64,000 nucleotides of DNA from assembly GCF_040518285.1 (NCBI RefSeq), contig NZ_CP155449.1, positions 248,001 through 312,000 on the forward strand, in the 5' to 3' direction. Position 1 is the stretch's first letter. The number at the start of each line of letters is the position of its first letter. Shown here piece after piece: positions 45,930 to 54,959 of the stretch. A model generated the notes under the pieces. That model was given only the letters and a program-made list of their open reading frames with translations. It was not told the DNA's origin and did not search any database. The position numbers and the translations under genes are program-made. The DNA is from Knoellia sp. S7-12. GTDB taxonomy: Bacteria > Actinomycetota > Actinomycetes > Actinomycetales > Dermatophilaceae.

Positions 45930-46745
45930 ATGCCGTCCCGTCCCGATCTCGAGATCACCTCACCTGCCAACCCGCGCCTCAAGCAGCTCGTCGGGCTGCG
46001 TCGTCGACGGGTCCGTGACGAGGCCGGAGTGACCGTGGTCGAGGGTTTTGAGGAGCTGGGGCTGGCCCTTGACGCGGGAGTGCGGCCACGGACGCTCTTC
46101 TATTCGCCCGAGCTCATGCTCGACGCGCAGGTGCAGCTGCGAGTCGTCGACGACGTCCGGGCGTCCGGGGTCGAGACGGTCCGGGTGTCGCGGGGTGCGT
46201 TCGAGAAGGTGGCCTATCGCGAGGGCCCGGACGGGTTCATCGCCCTGGTCCCGGCTGTCCGTGCGGGCTTGGCCGATCTCGAACTACCTTCTGCTCCGCT
46301 GCTGCTCGTCTGTGAGGGCCTCGAGAAGCCCGGCAATCTCGGGGCCATGCTGCGCACCGCTGATGCCGCCGGTGTGGATGCGGTCATCGCCGTCGACCCT
46401 GTCACCGACTGGGGCAACCCCAACGTCGTGCGTGGGTCCAAGGGGACCGTCTTCTCGGTCCCGGTGGCGAGTGCCACGCTCGACGAGACGCTCGCCTGGC
46501 TGCGGGAGGGCGGCATACGTCTCGTGGCGACCACCCCGGACACCGAGACGCTTCACACCGACGCCGACCTCACGGGAGGCGTGGCCATCGCGGTCGGCAC
46601 CGAGAAGTTTGGGCTCACCGACGAGGCACTGCGGTCGGCTGAGATGCGCGTGCGCATCCCCATGCGCGGACAGGTGAACTCGCTCAACGCCTCGGCCGCC
46701 GCGGCGATCGTCGTCTATGAGGCAGTGCGCCAGCGCTCCCAGTGA
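45930..46745 (+). CDS. SpoU/TrmH-family RNA 2'-O-ribose methyltransferase
   Basis: The product has 271 residues. The N-terminal substrate-binding domain (SPANPRLKQLVGLRRRRVRDEAGVTVVEG) is followed by the SPOUT knot: EGLEKPGNLGAMLRTADAAGVDAV, VAIAVGTEKFGLTDEAL, and IPMRGQVNSLNASAAAAIVVYEA. It should methylate a ribose in rRNA or tRNA. The ATG at 45930 is preferred over 45921, which is only 2 nt from the AGGGAG ribosome site. Confidence 0.9.
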   Translation: MPSRPDLEITSPANPRLKQLVGLRRRRVRDEAGVTVVEGFEELGLALDAGVRPRTLFYSPELMLDAQVQLRVVDDVRASGVETVRVSRGAFEKVAYREGPDGFIALVPAVRAGLADLELPSAPLLLVCEGLEKPGNLGAMLRTADAAGVDAVIAVDPVTDWGNPNVVRGSKGTVFSVPVASATLDETLAWLREGGIRLVATTPDTETLHTDADLTGGVAIAVGTEKFGLTDEALRSAEMRVRIPMRGQVNSLNASAAAAIVVYEAVRQRSQ

Positions 46746-46829
46746 CTCACGAGGCGACTGAGAGTCACGGACGCCTCACCAGCACCACCCGTGTCAAGAG
46801 CACCCTCTGAGGTGTGTCACGATATCGGC

Positions 46830-47465
46830 ATGCGAGTCGACCATGTTGTCTATGCCGCAGAGAACGACGGGGCGCGAGCCACGGCCGCACGTCTGGCCGA
46901 GCAGCTCGGAGTAGCAGCCGTCGACGGGGGTGTGCATCCGCGCTTCGGGACGCGCAACGTCATCCTGCCTCTGCTCGGTGATCGTTATCTCGAAGTTGTC
47001 GAGGTGCTTGACCACCCCGCGTCCGACAAGGCCCCTTTCGGGCAGGTCGTGCGTGCGCGCTCCGAGGCTGGCGGTGGCTGGCTCGGTTGGGTCGTGAGCG
47101 TCGACGACATCACCAAGCAGGAGCAGCGCCTGGGCCGTGAGTCGGTCACGGGCAACCGCCACCGACCCGATGGTGTCGAGCTGCGCTGGCAGCAGCTGGG
47201 GGTCAAGGGTCTGCAGTCCGACCCGCAGCTGCCGTTCTTCGTCCAGTGGGCCGAGGGCACGCAGCACCCGTCGGGTGTCGGCGCCACGCAGGTGGCCCTG
47301 CGTTCGGTTGAGATCGCTGGCGACCCCGACCGTGTGCGTGACTGGGTCGGTGTCGATGAGGACTACGTCCCCGCCGACGTCGAGTTCAACTTCATCGCCC
47401 CCCGTGGCAACCCGGGCATCCTGTCGGTGACGTTCGAGACTCCTGACGGCCCCGTCACCGTCTGA
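46830..47465 (+). CDS. glyoxalase-like (VOC) domain protein
   Basis: The product has 211 residues. MRVDHVVYAAENDG opens a vicinal-oxygen-chelate-like fold, with NVILPLLGDRYLEVVEVLDHP and a second half around TQVALRSVEIAGDPDRVRDW. It matches the Glyoxalase_3 type of large VOC proteins; no reaction can be assigned. The ATG at 46830 is chosen because the fold starts there. Confidence 0.78.
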   Translation: MRVDHVVYAAENDGARATAARLAEQLGVAAVDGGVHPRFGTRNVILPLLGDRYLEVVEVLDHPASDKAPFGQVVRARSEAGGGWLGWVVSVDDITKQEQRLGRESVTGNRHRPDGVELRWQQLGVKGLQSDPQLPFFVQWAEGTQHPSGVGATQVALRSVEIAGDPDRVRDWVGVDEDYVPADVEFNFIAPRGNPGILSVTFETPDGPVTV

Positions 47466-47488
47466 CCCAAGCCACCCGGCATACCCGA

Positions 47489-47526
47489 AAGTGCCCCGCC
47501 TGCGACCACGGTCCGGCGGGGCACTT
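47489..47526. terminator. bidirectional terminator hairpin
   Basis: A 12-bp perfect stem (AAGTGCCCCGCC at 47489-47500, complement at 47515-47526) with a 14-nt loop, between the convergent VOC and purB genes. Confidence 0.8.
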
Positions 47527-47540
47527 CGCTGTTCAAGGGG

Positions 47541-48950
47541 TCAGTCCAGGTGGTCGACGAGCTCCGGAGCGATCCCGACATAGCTCTGGGGAGTCATCGC
47601 GGCGAGGCGATCCTCGACATCCTTGGGCAGGCCCAGGCCGCGGACGAACTCGACAAGCTCGGGCTGACCGATCCGACGCCCACGGGTGAGTTCCTTGAGT
47701 CGCTCGTAGGGCTCTTCCATGCCGGGCACTCCTTGGGCGCCGAGCGCGCGCATCGCCGACTGGATGGGCTCGCCGAGCACCTCCCAGTTGCCGTCGAGGT
47801 CGCGTTCCATCGCGGCAGGCACGGCGTCGAGACCGGCGAGGCCACGCGTCGCGTTGTCGAGGGCGAGGAGCGAGTGGCCCAGCGCGACACCGATGTTGCG
47901 CTGCATCGACGAGTCGGTGAGGTCGCGCTGGAGGCGGGACTGCACGAGCGTGGAGGCGAGGACGTCGAGGAGGGCGTTGCTGACCTCGAGGTTGGCCTCG
48001 GCGTTCTCGAAGCGGATGGGGTTGACCTTGTGCGGCATCGTCGAGCTGCCGACGGTGCCCTGACCGCGGACCTGGGCGAAGTAGCCCATTGAGATGTAGG
48101 TCCAGACGTCGGTGCACATGTTGTGGAGCACGCGGTTGAAGCGAGCGACGTCGGCATAGAGCTCGGCCTGCCAGTCGTGGCTCTCGATCTGGGTGGTGAG
48201 CGGGTTCCAGGTGAGGCCGAGGCCCTCGACGAAGGACTCGCTGATGTCCTCCCAATCGGCCTCGGGCACAGCGGCGAGGTGCGCGCCATAGGTGCCGGTC
48301 GCACCGTTGAGCTTGCCCAGGAACTCGCCGTCCTCGACCCGACGAAGCTGACGCTGCAGGCGCCAGGCCAGCACGGCCAGCTCCTTGCCCAGCGTCGAGG
48401 GAGTCGCGGGCTGACCGTGGGTGTGGGAGAGCAGCGGGACCGCACGCAGGTCCGAGGCCATCGTCGACAGGGCCTCGACGAGGGCACTCGCCCGCGGCAG
48501 CCACACATCCTCGATGGCGCCCTGCACCATGAGGGCGTAGGACAGGTTGTTGATGTCCTCGCTCGTGCAGCAGAAGTGGATGAGCTCGGCGAGGCCCTTG
48601 TCGTCGTCAGCGGGCGCGATCTCGGCGAGGCGCTTCTTGAGGAAGTACTCGACCGCCTTGACGTCGTGCTGGGTGACCTTCTCGGTCTGCGCCATCTCGG
48701 CGATCTCGTCCGGGCCGAAGTCCTCGACGATCTGGCGGAGCCGTGACTTCTCGTCGTCGGTGAGCGTGCGGACGCCGGGCACGACCTCACGGTCGGTCAG
48801 GTGGATGAGCCACTCGATCTCGACGTGGATCCGCTGCCGGTTGAGCGCCGGCTCGGACAGGTGGTCGACGAGAGGAGCCACCGCACCGCGATAGCGACCG
48901 TCGAGGGCGCCGAGCGCGATGGAGGGAGTGACGTCAGCAAGAGAACCCAT
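47541..48950 (-). CDS. purB: adenylosuccinate lyase
   Basis: The product has 469 residues. Cleaves SAICAR and adenylosuccinate in purine synthesis. The fumarase/aspartase superfamily signature SSTMPHKVNPIRFENAEANL lies near residue 283, with SEDINNLSYA and SHTHGQPATPSTLGKE supplying further active-site residues. It stands alone here rather than in a pur cluster. Confidence 0.95.
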   Translation of the reverse strand: MGSLADVTPSIALGALDGRYRGAVAPLVDHLSEPALNRQRIHVEIEWLIHLTDREVVPGVRTLTDDEKSRLRQIVEDFGPDEIAEMAQTEKVTQHDVKAVEYFLKKRLAEIAPADDDKGLAELIHFCCTSEDINNLSYALMVQGAIEDVWLPRASALVEALSTMASDLRAVPLLSHTHGQPATPSTLGKELAVLAWRLQRQLRRVEDGEFLGKLNGATGTYGAHLAAVPEADWEDISESFVEGLGLTWNPLTTQIESHDWQAELYADVARFNRVLHNMCTDVWTYISMGYFAQVRGQGTVGSSTMPHKVNPIRFENAEANLEVSNALLDVLASTLVQSRLQRDLTDSSMQRNIGVALGHSLLALDNATRGLAGLDAVPAAMERDLDGNWEVLGEPIQSAMRALGAQGVPGMEEPYERLKELTRGRRIGQPELVEFVRGLGLPKDVEDRLAAMTPQSYVGIAPELVDHLD

Positions 48951-49010
48951 GGGCGCATTCTCCCATTGGCTCCACCGGGGCCTGATGCCACATCGATCTA
49001 GACTCCGGGG

Positions 49011-49430
49011 GTGTTCATCCCCACCAGCACGCCCGGTGAGTCCTCACCCGTGCATCCCGAGGTCGTGCGGCGGCTGCTGCACTCGGAGCCGTTTGCCAGG
49101 AGCCGGCTTCTCGCGGAGCGGCTAGACACCGACCCCATGATGCTCGAGGAGCTGCTCGACCTCGTGCGGTTGCGCCGCGTGGAGAACAATCCCCGCCTTG
49201 CACCGCTCGCCGGGCTCATCGCGCAGGCCGTGGACTGGTTGAGCGCGTCGGCCTTCGACGCGGATGGCTCAGCGGCACTCGTCGCCAGGCGCCGCATGAC
49301 GATGGCTGCTCTCATCTATCTCGTCGACTTCGATGACGTCATCCCCGACGACGTGGTGCGTGGAACCGTCGATGACTTCGTGGTGCTGGACTTCGTCCTC
49401 AACCGCGCCCTGGATCCTTCTGGGCGCTGA
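49011..49430 (+). CDS. DUF1232-like hypothetical protein
   Basis: The product has 139 residues. The C-terminal segment ALIYLVDFDDVIPDDVVRGTVDDFVVLDFVLN follows the DUF1232 pattern (P-D-IPD, then DD). The rest is helical and unrecognised. The GTG start follows TAGACT (48999-49004) by 6 nt. Divergent from purB, function unknown. Confidence 0.6.
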   Translation: MFIPTSTPGESSPVHPEVVRRLLHSEPFARSRLLAERLDTDPMMLEELLDLVRLRRVENNPRLAPLAGLIAQAVDWLSASAFDADGSAALVARRRMTMAALIYLVDFDDVIPDDVVRGTVDDFVVLDFVLNRALDPSGR

Positions 49431-49443
49431 TGGGCGGCGTGCC

Positions 49444-49956
49444 TCAGTTGAGGATCCACACCGTGACCGTCCACAGCCCGACGCCCAAGAGGGCCACGAG
49501 CGAGAGTGCAAGCACGATCCAGAAGGTGGGCATGACGATGTCCCCGAGGCGCTCCATGGCACTGGACTCGTGGGGTGGCAGGCCGCGCTGCTTGCGTTGG
49601 TAGCGCCGGATCCTGGCGCGCTCGGCCTCCTGTGCCTCCGCCTCGAGGTGGATCAGATGACGCTCGGACGCAAAAGCCGCGCGCAACGGTGCCGGAATCG
49701 CGCGCCATTGGGCGTCGGCATCACCGTGCTGCTCGCGCCACGCGGCGACAGATTCCTGGGCGACTACGCCGTCGCGTCCGGTGACGAACCACAGCGCACC
49801 CGCAGCCGGCAGGTCCTGCATGGAGTGGTGAACCCGAGCCAGCTCATCCGCAACGACTGCGTCCGGCCGATGCGCCAGGAGCCCGGTCAAACGGGCGCGC
49901 GCCTTCCACGCACGGCCATCGGCCGCGTCGCGTCGAGCCCGCTCCAGTGCATCCAT
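49444..49956 (-). CDS. DUF6584-like membrane-anchored protein
   Basis: The product has 170 residues. An N-terminal helical repeat-like region (ARRDAADGRAWKARARLTGLLAHRPD, then DLPAAGALWFVTGRD) resembles the DUF6584 family, and a single C-terminal helix (about 145-168) anchors it. The ATG at 49956 gives MDALERARRD, the usual family start. It is convergent with the DUF1232-like gene. Function unknown. Confidence 0.6.
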   Translation of the reverse strand: MDALERARRDAADGRAWKARARLTGLLAHRPDAVVADELARVHHSMQDLPAAGALWFVTGRDGVVAQESVAAWREQHGDADAQWRAIPAPLRAAFASERHLIHLEAEAQEAERARIRRYQRKQRGLPPHESSAMERLGDIVMPTFWIVLALSLVALLGVGLWTVTVWILN

Positions 49957-50120
49957 GGTGAGAATCGTGGGGCTGCACCACTGTCGGCGCAAGCGCATAT
50001 TCGGCAGAGGACGGGTGCTTTCAGTTGTGCCGGCGGCTCGCGATCCTGGTTGTGAAGGCGAGTCGCTGTGCAACACTGGCGCTCCGGTTTGCGGGGAGCT
50101 GCAGAGGTCGAGGGGCCCAG

Positions 50121-51506
50121 ATGACGGATCGGCCAGCTGTGCCGCTTGCTGAGAAGCGCAGTCAGGTGCTCGTGTCCGTGGCGCTCTGCGTCGCGGCTGC
50201 CCTCGTGCCCGTCACCTCGCTGGCGGTGGTCCCCCACGATTCTCCGATTCCTTTCGTTGTGGCGGTGATCCTGCAGGCGTTCGCCCTGACGTGGCTCGCC
50301 CGCATTGCATGGTCGTGGCGGCGTCCACGGCGAAGCCCCCGCGCAACCGACTTCGTGCTGGTGGCGGTGGCGCTCGTGACCGGAACGATCGCCCTCGTGC
50401 TGTTCAGGGAGATCGCCCAGAGTTTCGGCATCCGAGGCAGTGCGCTGCCACGTGTCCGGAGCGGTGCTGCTGACGCTGTGGACTACGCCTACCTCAGCGC
50501 GACGGTGGTGGTCGTCGCCGTGATGGCGGTGGCGGTTGGCCTCTTCGTGCTTTTGACACGGAGCATGGCCACGGTGCGTGCGCTGTCGCAGAGGGCAGGG
50601 GTCACCTCGGGCGAGGCCGTCGACGCGGTTGAGGCTATGTTTGCCGTCCCGGATGAACCTCGCCAGACCGTGGCTGTCACTTCTGCGAGTGATTCGTTCT
50701 GGCGACGGTTGATGGGTCGCTCGGCCTGGGTGCTGTTCGCGATCTGCGCCGTGCTGAGCCTGCCCGGGTTGTGGCTGGTGGCCGCCGACTACCTGGGCAA
50801 TCTGGGGGTGGTGGGTGGCGCCATCCTCTACATCAGTGCGCCGGTGACGGCGTGGGCCGTCCTGCAGTCGGTGTGGCGCCGCGACAAGGAGCTCGGCGTC
50901 CTGATACCCGCTGTGTACCGCTGTATCGTCGTTCCATTTGTCACCGCGCCGCCGATCGGGTTGCTGCAGCTGCTCGTCGTCCACCTGCCCGCATTCTCCG
51001 AGCGGGTGCGCTCGTTCCAGCGCCCCGAGGAGATGTACGAGGGCCACTACTGGTTCCCGCTTGAGGACACCTCCCTGTTCACCTTCTTCGCGGTCGATGT
51101 GGTGCTCGGTGGAGTGGCGTTCGCGATGGCGGCAGGCCTCTTCGTGGCAGTGTTTCTCGTCCTGCCGATCACGGCCTTCCGTGATCCTGACCAGTTCGTC
51201 AGGGAACAGGGTTTGAGTGGGCGCCCCGAGCACCGTTCCCGCAATGTCGTCGTGGTGCGTGTTCTGGCGCTGGGTCTGCCCCTTGCCTTCGTCGTCCCGG
51301 CGTTGTTCGTTGGCTCCAATTCCGGCGACTTCAGGCGGTGGATCGGCATTCTGCTCGCAGTGGTGGGGGTCGGAGCCATGTACTTCACCTGGCGAAACCA
51401 ACGCATCGATGTTGCAGCACGTGTCGAGTCAGGAATGCCCTTGGGCATCCTCAACCCGGACGACCGCAAGCGACTGAGCAACAGCGACGGGCAGTCCGAC
51501 CTCTGA
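50121..51506 (+). CDS. polytopic membrane protein, unknown function
   Basis: The product has 461 residues and about nine or ten predicted helices, without a recognised transport motif. A soluble segment rich in aromatic and acidic residues (FQRPEEMYEGHYWFPLEDTS, about 310-330) lies between helices. GAGGGG lies 6 nt before the ATG. It is convergent with the phosphatase gene. No family assigned. Confidence 0.65.
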   Translation: MTDRPAVPLAEKRSQVLVSVALCVAAALVPVTSLAVVPHDSPIPFVVAVILQAFALTWLARIAWSWRRPRRSPRATDFVLVAVALVTGTIALVLFREIAQSFGIRGSALPRVRSGAADAVDYAYLSATVVVVAVMAVAVGLFVLLTRSMATVRALSQRAGVTSGEAVDAVEAMFAVPDEPRQTVAVTSASDSFWRRLMGRSAWVLFAICAVLSLPGLWLVAADYLGNLGVVGGAILYISAPVTAWAVLQSVWRRDKELGVLIPAVYRCIVVPFVTAPPIGLLQLLVVHLPAFSERVRSFQRPEEMYEGHYWFPLEDTSLFTFFAVDVVLGGVAFAMAAGLFVAVFLVLPITAFRDPDQFVREQGLSGRPEHRSRNVVVVRVLALGLPLAFVVPALFVGSNSGDFRRWIGILLAVVGVGAMYFTWRNQRIDVAARVESGMPLGILNPDDRKRLSNSDGQSDL

Positions 51507-51512
51507 AGAGGT

Positions 51513-52004
51513 TCAGCGATCGCTGCCGAGGTGGTCGACGATCGCGGGCAACGCCGCCTGCACCTCGGCGTAGGTCTGGTCGAACGAGGCGTCATCGCCC
51601 CACCACGGGTCGTCCATGTCGAGATCCTCGGCCTGTGCGGAGGTGGGGTCAAAGGACCGGAACAGACGCACCTTGGCCCGGTCCTCCTCAGTCGGCGCAA
51701 GCCGCAGCAGCGTCCGCTCGTGTCCGCGATCGGCAGCCAGCACGGGGTGAAGATCGGCGAAGTCTTCGGCGGTGAACCGCTGCGCCCGGTGCTGGTCCCA
51801 CCCGCCGTCGACGTGCCCATTGCGACGGAGCACTGCGACCGTGCGCGGGTCCATCGGGTTGCCACTCTCCTCGGCCGATGTGCCGGCCGAGGTCACCTCG
51901 ACGTCGCTGATCCCGGCGCCCTCGAACGCTTCCCGCAGCAGCCACTCGCCCATCGGTGAGCGGCAGATGTTGCCGGTGCAGACCACGCAGATCCGATACG
52001 TCAT
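51513..52004 (-). CDS. low-molecular-weight protein tyrosine phosphatase
   Basis: The product has 163 residues. The P-loop CX5RS is visible as VCTGNICRSP with nucleophile Cys9 and Arg15, and the general acid Asp is in DDPWWG near residue 131. Actinobacterial relatives dephosphorylate protein tyrosines (PtpA-like) or mycothiol-related substrates. The gene starts 12 bp after the stop of the next minus-strand gene... its own stop lies 7 bp from the convergent membrane protein's stop. Confidence 0.88.
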   Translation of the reverse strand: MTYRICVVCTGNICRSPMGEWLLREAFEGAGISDVEVTSAGTSAEESGNPMDPRTVAVLRRNGHVDGGWDQHRAQRFTAEDFADLHPVLAADRGHERTLLRLAPTEEDRAKVRLFRSFDPTSAQAEDLDMDDPWWGDDASFDQTYAEVQAALPAIVDHLGSDR

Positions 52005-52016
52005 GGATCCAGCCTC

Positions 52017-52937
52017 TCACCGCCAGGCGAGCCAGAGCAGGGCGAGGGGAAGGACGAGGACGACCGCGGCATACGCGTACATGACCGCGACCGTCACCGC
52101 TGGCAGGGGTTCGTCGGCGAGGAGCCGCATCCGGGCGGCCGTCGTGCCGTGACCGCCAGCAGCGAGTCCGGCCTCCGGCGCCCGACCCTGCGCGAGGGTC
52201 ATCAGTGCCCGGGCCGTGGTGACCGGACCGGACTGGCGCACGGCAGCGCGATCCGCGAGCGCTTCGACGAGGAGCTGGACCTCGCGCAGCGCCTCGGGTG
52301 AACGGACCGGGTCGGGCACGGAGTGGTGCAGCACGGTGAAGTATTCGATGAGCAAGTCGTGGCGCCCGCGCAGGTGAGCCCGCTCGTGGACCAGGACCGC
52401 GTCGAGTTCGTCGGCCGGCAGGGCAGCCAGGGCGCCCTGGGTGAGCACGACCCGCGACCGTCGGCCCGGGAGGCAATACGCCGTGGGTGTCGCGTGATCA
52501 AGGACGCGTATGCCGTCCGCTCGCCTGCCGCTCTGGCTGGAGAACGAGATCGGCTCGGCGAGCACGTCGACGAGTTCGCGGTGGCGGGCCCGGGCCGCGC
52601 GCAGGCGGGTGCCGATGCGGTGACCGGACAGCATCAGTCGGCCGAGGACGAACAGCGTCACTGCTGCGGCCACGCCGAACACGAGCCAGCGACGGGTCTG
52701 GATCCACGTGATCGTCGCCGCACAGTCGCCGGAGCAGGCGAACCATTCGGTGCGGGTGAGATAGGGGATGGCGGCCGGGGCCGCGCACAGGGCGGCGATC
52801 ACGGCAGCGAGCGAAACCGCCTGCCACGCAACCAGAGCCGCTCGGGGGGAACGTCGGAAGAGCGTCAGACGCGCCATGAGCCGGGGAGCCAGGGCCGCGA
52901 ACACGACGGCCACGAGGACCAGTGCGAGGGCGTACAC
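52017..52937 (-). CDS. M56-family (BlaR1/MecR1-like) membrane metalloprotease
   Basis: The product has 306 residues. Four or so helices surround a gluzincin-like motif, LVHERAHLRGRHDLL (HEXXH near residue 183). It lacks the penicillin-binding sensor domain of BlaR1, so the signal is not read by acylation. M56 proteins cleave their partner BlaI-type repressor. The GTG at 52937 lies 7 bp after the blaI-like stop, making the two genes cotranscribed, downstream of cydABDC. Confidence 0.83.
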   Translation of the reverse strand: MYALALVLVAVVFAALAPRLMARLTLFRRSPRAALVAWQAVSLAAVIAALCAAPAAIPYLTRTEWFACSGDCAATITWIQTRRWLVFGVAAAVTLFVLGRLMLSGHRIGTRLRAARARHRELVDVLAEPISFSSQSGRRADGIRVLDHATPTAYCLPGRRSRVVLTQGALAALPADELDAVLVHERAHLRGRHDLLIEYFTVLHHSVPDPVRSPEALREVQLLVEALADRAAVRQSGPVTTARALMTLAQGRAPEAGLAAGGHGTTAARMRLLADEPLPAVTVAVMYAYAAVVLVLPLALLWLAWR

Positions 52938-52944
52938 GTGGGCC

Positions 52945-53337
52945 TCAGCCGCGCCGCTGCTCGACCTCGGAGAGCGCCGCGCGCAGGTCGTCGAGCTCCT
53001 CGGGAGTGGCACCGTCGAGGAAGTGCAGCAGGGTCGCCCGACGATCACTCGCATCCCCGAGCGACGCGCGCATCGTCTCGGCGGTGAGCGACTCGCGCGT
53101 GCCAGCTGGGGTGTAGCGCCAGGCCCGACCATCGCGCTCGCGGGTGACAAGGCCCTTCTTGGACAGGCGGTCGAGCACGGTCATCACCGTCGTGTAGGCG
53201 AGGTTGCGATCAGCGGGCAGTGCCTCGAGCACGTCACGCACGCTCGCACCGTCGGGTCGCCGGGCCGTGGAGTCCCAGAGCTGCTCCATGACGACGCGCT
53301 CGAGATCGCCGAGGCGGGGGGCGGGCGTGGAGGGCAC
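52945..53337 (-). CDS. BlaI/MecI-family winged-helix repressor
   Basis: The product has 130 residues. The winged helix-turn-helix reads LGDLERVVMEQLWDS, RDVLEALPADRNLAYTTVMTVLDRLSKKGLVTRERDGRAWRYTPAG; the C-terminal helices form the dimerisation and cleavage region. It starts 5 bp after the cydC stop, so it is very likely the fifth gene of the cyd operon and may control it. Confidence 0.9.
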   Translation of the reverse strand: MPSTPAPRLGDLERVVMEQLWDSTARRPDGASVRDVLEALPADRNLAYTTVMTVLDRLSKKGLVTRERDGRAWRYTPAGTRESLTAETMRASLGDASDRRATLLHFLDGATPEELDDLRAALSEVEQRRG

Positions 53338-53342
53338 GGGAA

Positions 53343-54959
53343 TCAGTCCTTGCGGGTGAGCGTGAGGTCGAGGAGTTCGTCGACGGCGTCGAGGCCCTCG
53401 TGGCGGTGGCTGACGACGACCACGGTACGCCCCGACGTGGCCGCCCAGACGTCGCGCATGACGCTTGTCGCGGTCGCGTGGTCGAGGTGGGCCACGGGCT
53501 CGTCGAGGAGAACGACAGGTCGTCGCGAGAGGACCGCGCGGGCGAGTGCGAGGCGGGCCCGCTCACCTCCGGAGACGCCACGTCCACCGGAGCCGAGTCG
53601 GGTGTCCAGACCGTGGGGCAACCGGTCGAACCAACTGCCCAGCCCAGAGACCCGCAGGGCCGCAACGAGGTTGCTGTCGCTCGCATCCGGCTGTGCGAGA
53701 ACGAGGTTGGCGCGGACGTCGGCGGCAAACAGATGCGGCTCGTCATCGACGACGGCGAGGAGGTCGCGCACGGCGGCGGCGTCCAGCTCCGTGACGTCGT
53801 GCCCGTCGACGAGGTAGCGCCCCGAGGCGGGGTCGAGGGCCCGTGCGAGGACGGCGAGCAACGTGGACTTGCCCGAACCGTTGGCGCCGACCACGCCGAC
53901 TCGGTGCCCGGGCGGGAGGTCGAGATCGACCGGTCCGACGTCGACCCGACCCTCGACCCAACCTGCCGTGACGCCCTTGAGCCGGAGGTGGGGTGCAGCC
54001 GAGGATGGTTGTCCTGAACCCGTATCGGCAACCGCCGCGGTCTGGTCGAGAAGCGAGTCGACCCGTGAGCGGCTCTGCTCCGCCCGGGCCTGGGCCCGCC
54101 CGGCATCGGCGAGCGGCAGGACGGCGTCAGCCAGAGCCGCAGGCACCACGACGAGGAGTGCGGTCACGGCAGGGGTCAGGTCCGAGCCCGTGGCGACAGC
54201 AGCCATGACGACCGTTGCGGCGCCGGTCAGCGTGAGGACACCGCCCGTGACGAGTGCTCGTCCGCGGCTCTGCCGCCGCAGGGCCCGGGCGAGGTCGGCG
54301 TGCGCCACGTGGAGTCGGTCGAGCACGTCACCGGTTGCACCGATCGCCTGCAATTCCGGGGTATGCCGTGCCACCAGCTCCGCTGCCCGGCTCACCTCTG
54401 CGCGGGCCGCTCCCAGGAGCGGCTGCGCGTCGCGTTCGAGGGCCAGCCCGGCGCGGGAAAGCAGTGCCACGAGCAGCATCCAGACCGCGACGACCAACCC
54501 GGCCATCGGCTCGAGCGCCCCGGTCAGGAGGACGGCGAAGAGCGCCGCGACAGCGGCCGACAGCAACGGAACACGGACGCGCACCTGGGCTTCGACGACG
54601 TCGGTGAGGTCGTCAACCACCCCGCTGAGGACGGCGCTTCGCGAGCGGCGCCCCAGGCGAGCGGGAGTCAGAGGGATGAGGGCGGCATACACCGCAGTGC
54701 GTGCGGACGCGAGGTCCGCGAGCGCGGAGTCGTGAGAACGGAGCCGTTCGAGGTGGCGGAAGAAGGGCCGCGCCATGCCGAAGGCGCGCACTCCGACGAT
54801 CGCGGTGAGCAGGGTGAGGATGACGGGTCGTTCGGCTGCGCGCACGATGAGCCACCCGGAGGTCGCCGTGAGCGCCACGCCGGACGTCAGCGCGAGGCCT
54901 CCCCACACGCCTGCGAGAGCGTTCTGCCGCCTTGCAGTTGAGTGCTCCAGGACAGTCAT
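53343..54959 (-). CDS. cydC: CydC, thiol-reductant ABC exporter subunit
   Basis: The product has 538 residues. Six membrane helices (about 15-300) precede an ATPase: Walker A GANGSGKSTLLAVLARALD, signature VSGGERARLALARAVL, Walker B VVLLDEP. With CydD it exports glutathione-like thiols or cysteine (mycothiol-related in actinobacteria), which assembly of cytochrome bd requires. Overlaps the cydD gene by 4 bp. Confidence 0.9.
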   Translation of the reverse strand: MTVLEHSTARRQNALAGVWGGLALTSGVALTATSGWLIVRAAERPVILTLLTAIVGVRAFGMARPFFRHLERLRSHDSALADLASARTAVYAALIPLTPARLGRRSRSAVLSGVVDDLTDVVEAQVRVRVPLLSAAVAALFAVLLTGALEPMAGLVVAVWMLLVALLSRAGLALERDAQPLLGAARAEVSRAAELVARHTPELQAIGATGDVLDRLHVAHADLARALRRQSRGRALVTGGVLTLTGAATVVMAAVATGSDLTPAVTALLVVVPAALADAVLPLADAGRAQARAEQSRSRVDSLLDQTAAVADTGSGQPSSAAPHLRLKGVTAGWVEGRVDVGPVDLDLPPGHRVGVVGANGSGKSTLLAVLARALDPASGRYLVDGHDVTELDAAAVRDLLAVVDDEPHLFAADVRANLVLAQPDASDSNLVAALRVSGLGSWFDRLPHGLDTRLGSGGRGVSGGERARLALARAVLSRRPVVLLDEPVAHLDHATATSVMRDVWAATSGRTVVVVSHRHEGLDAVDELLDLTLTRKD

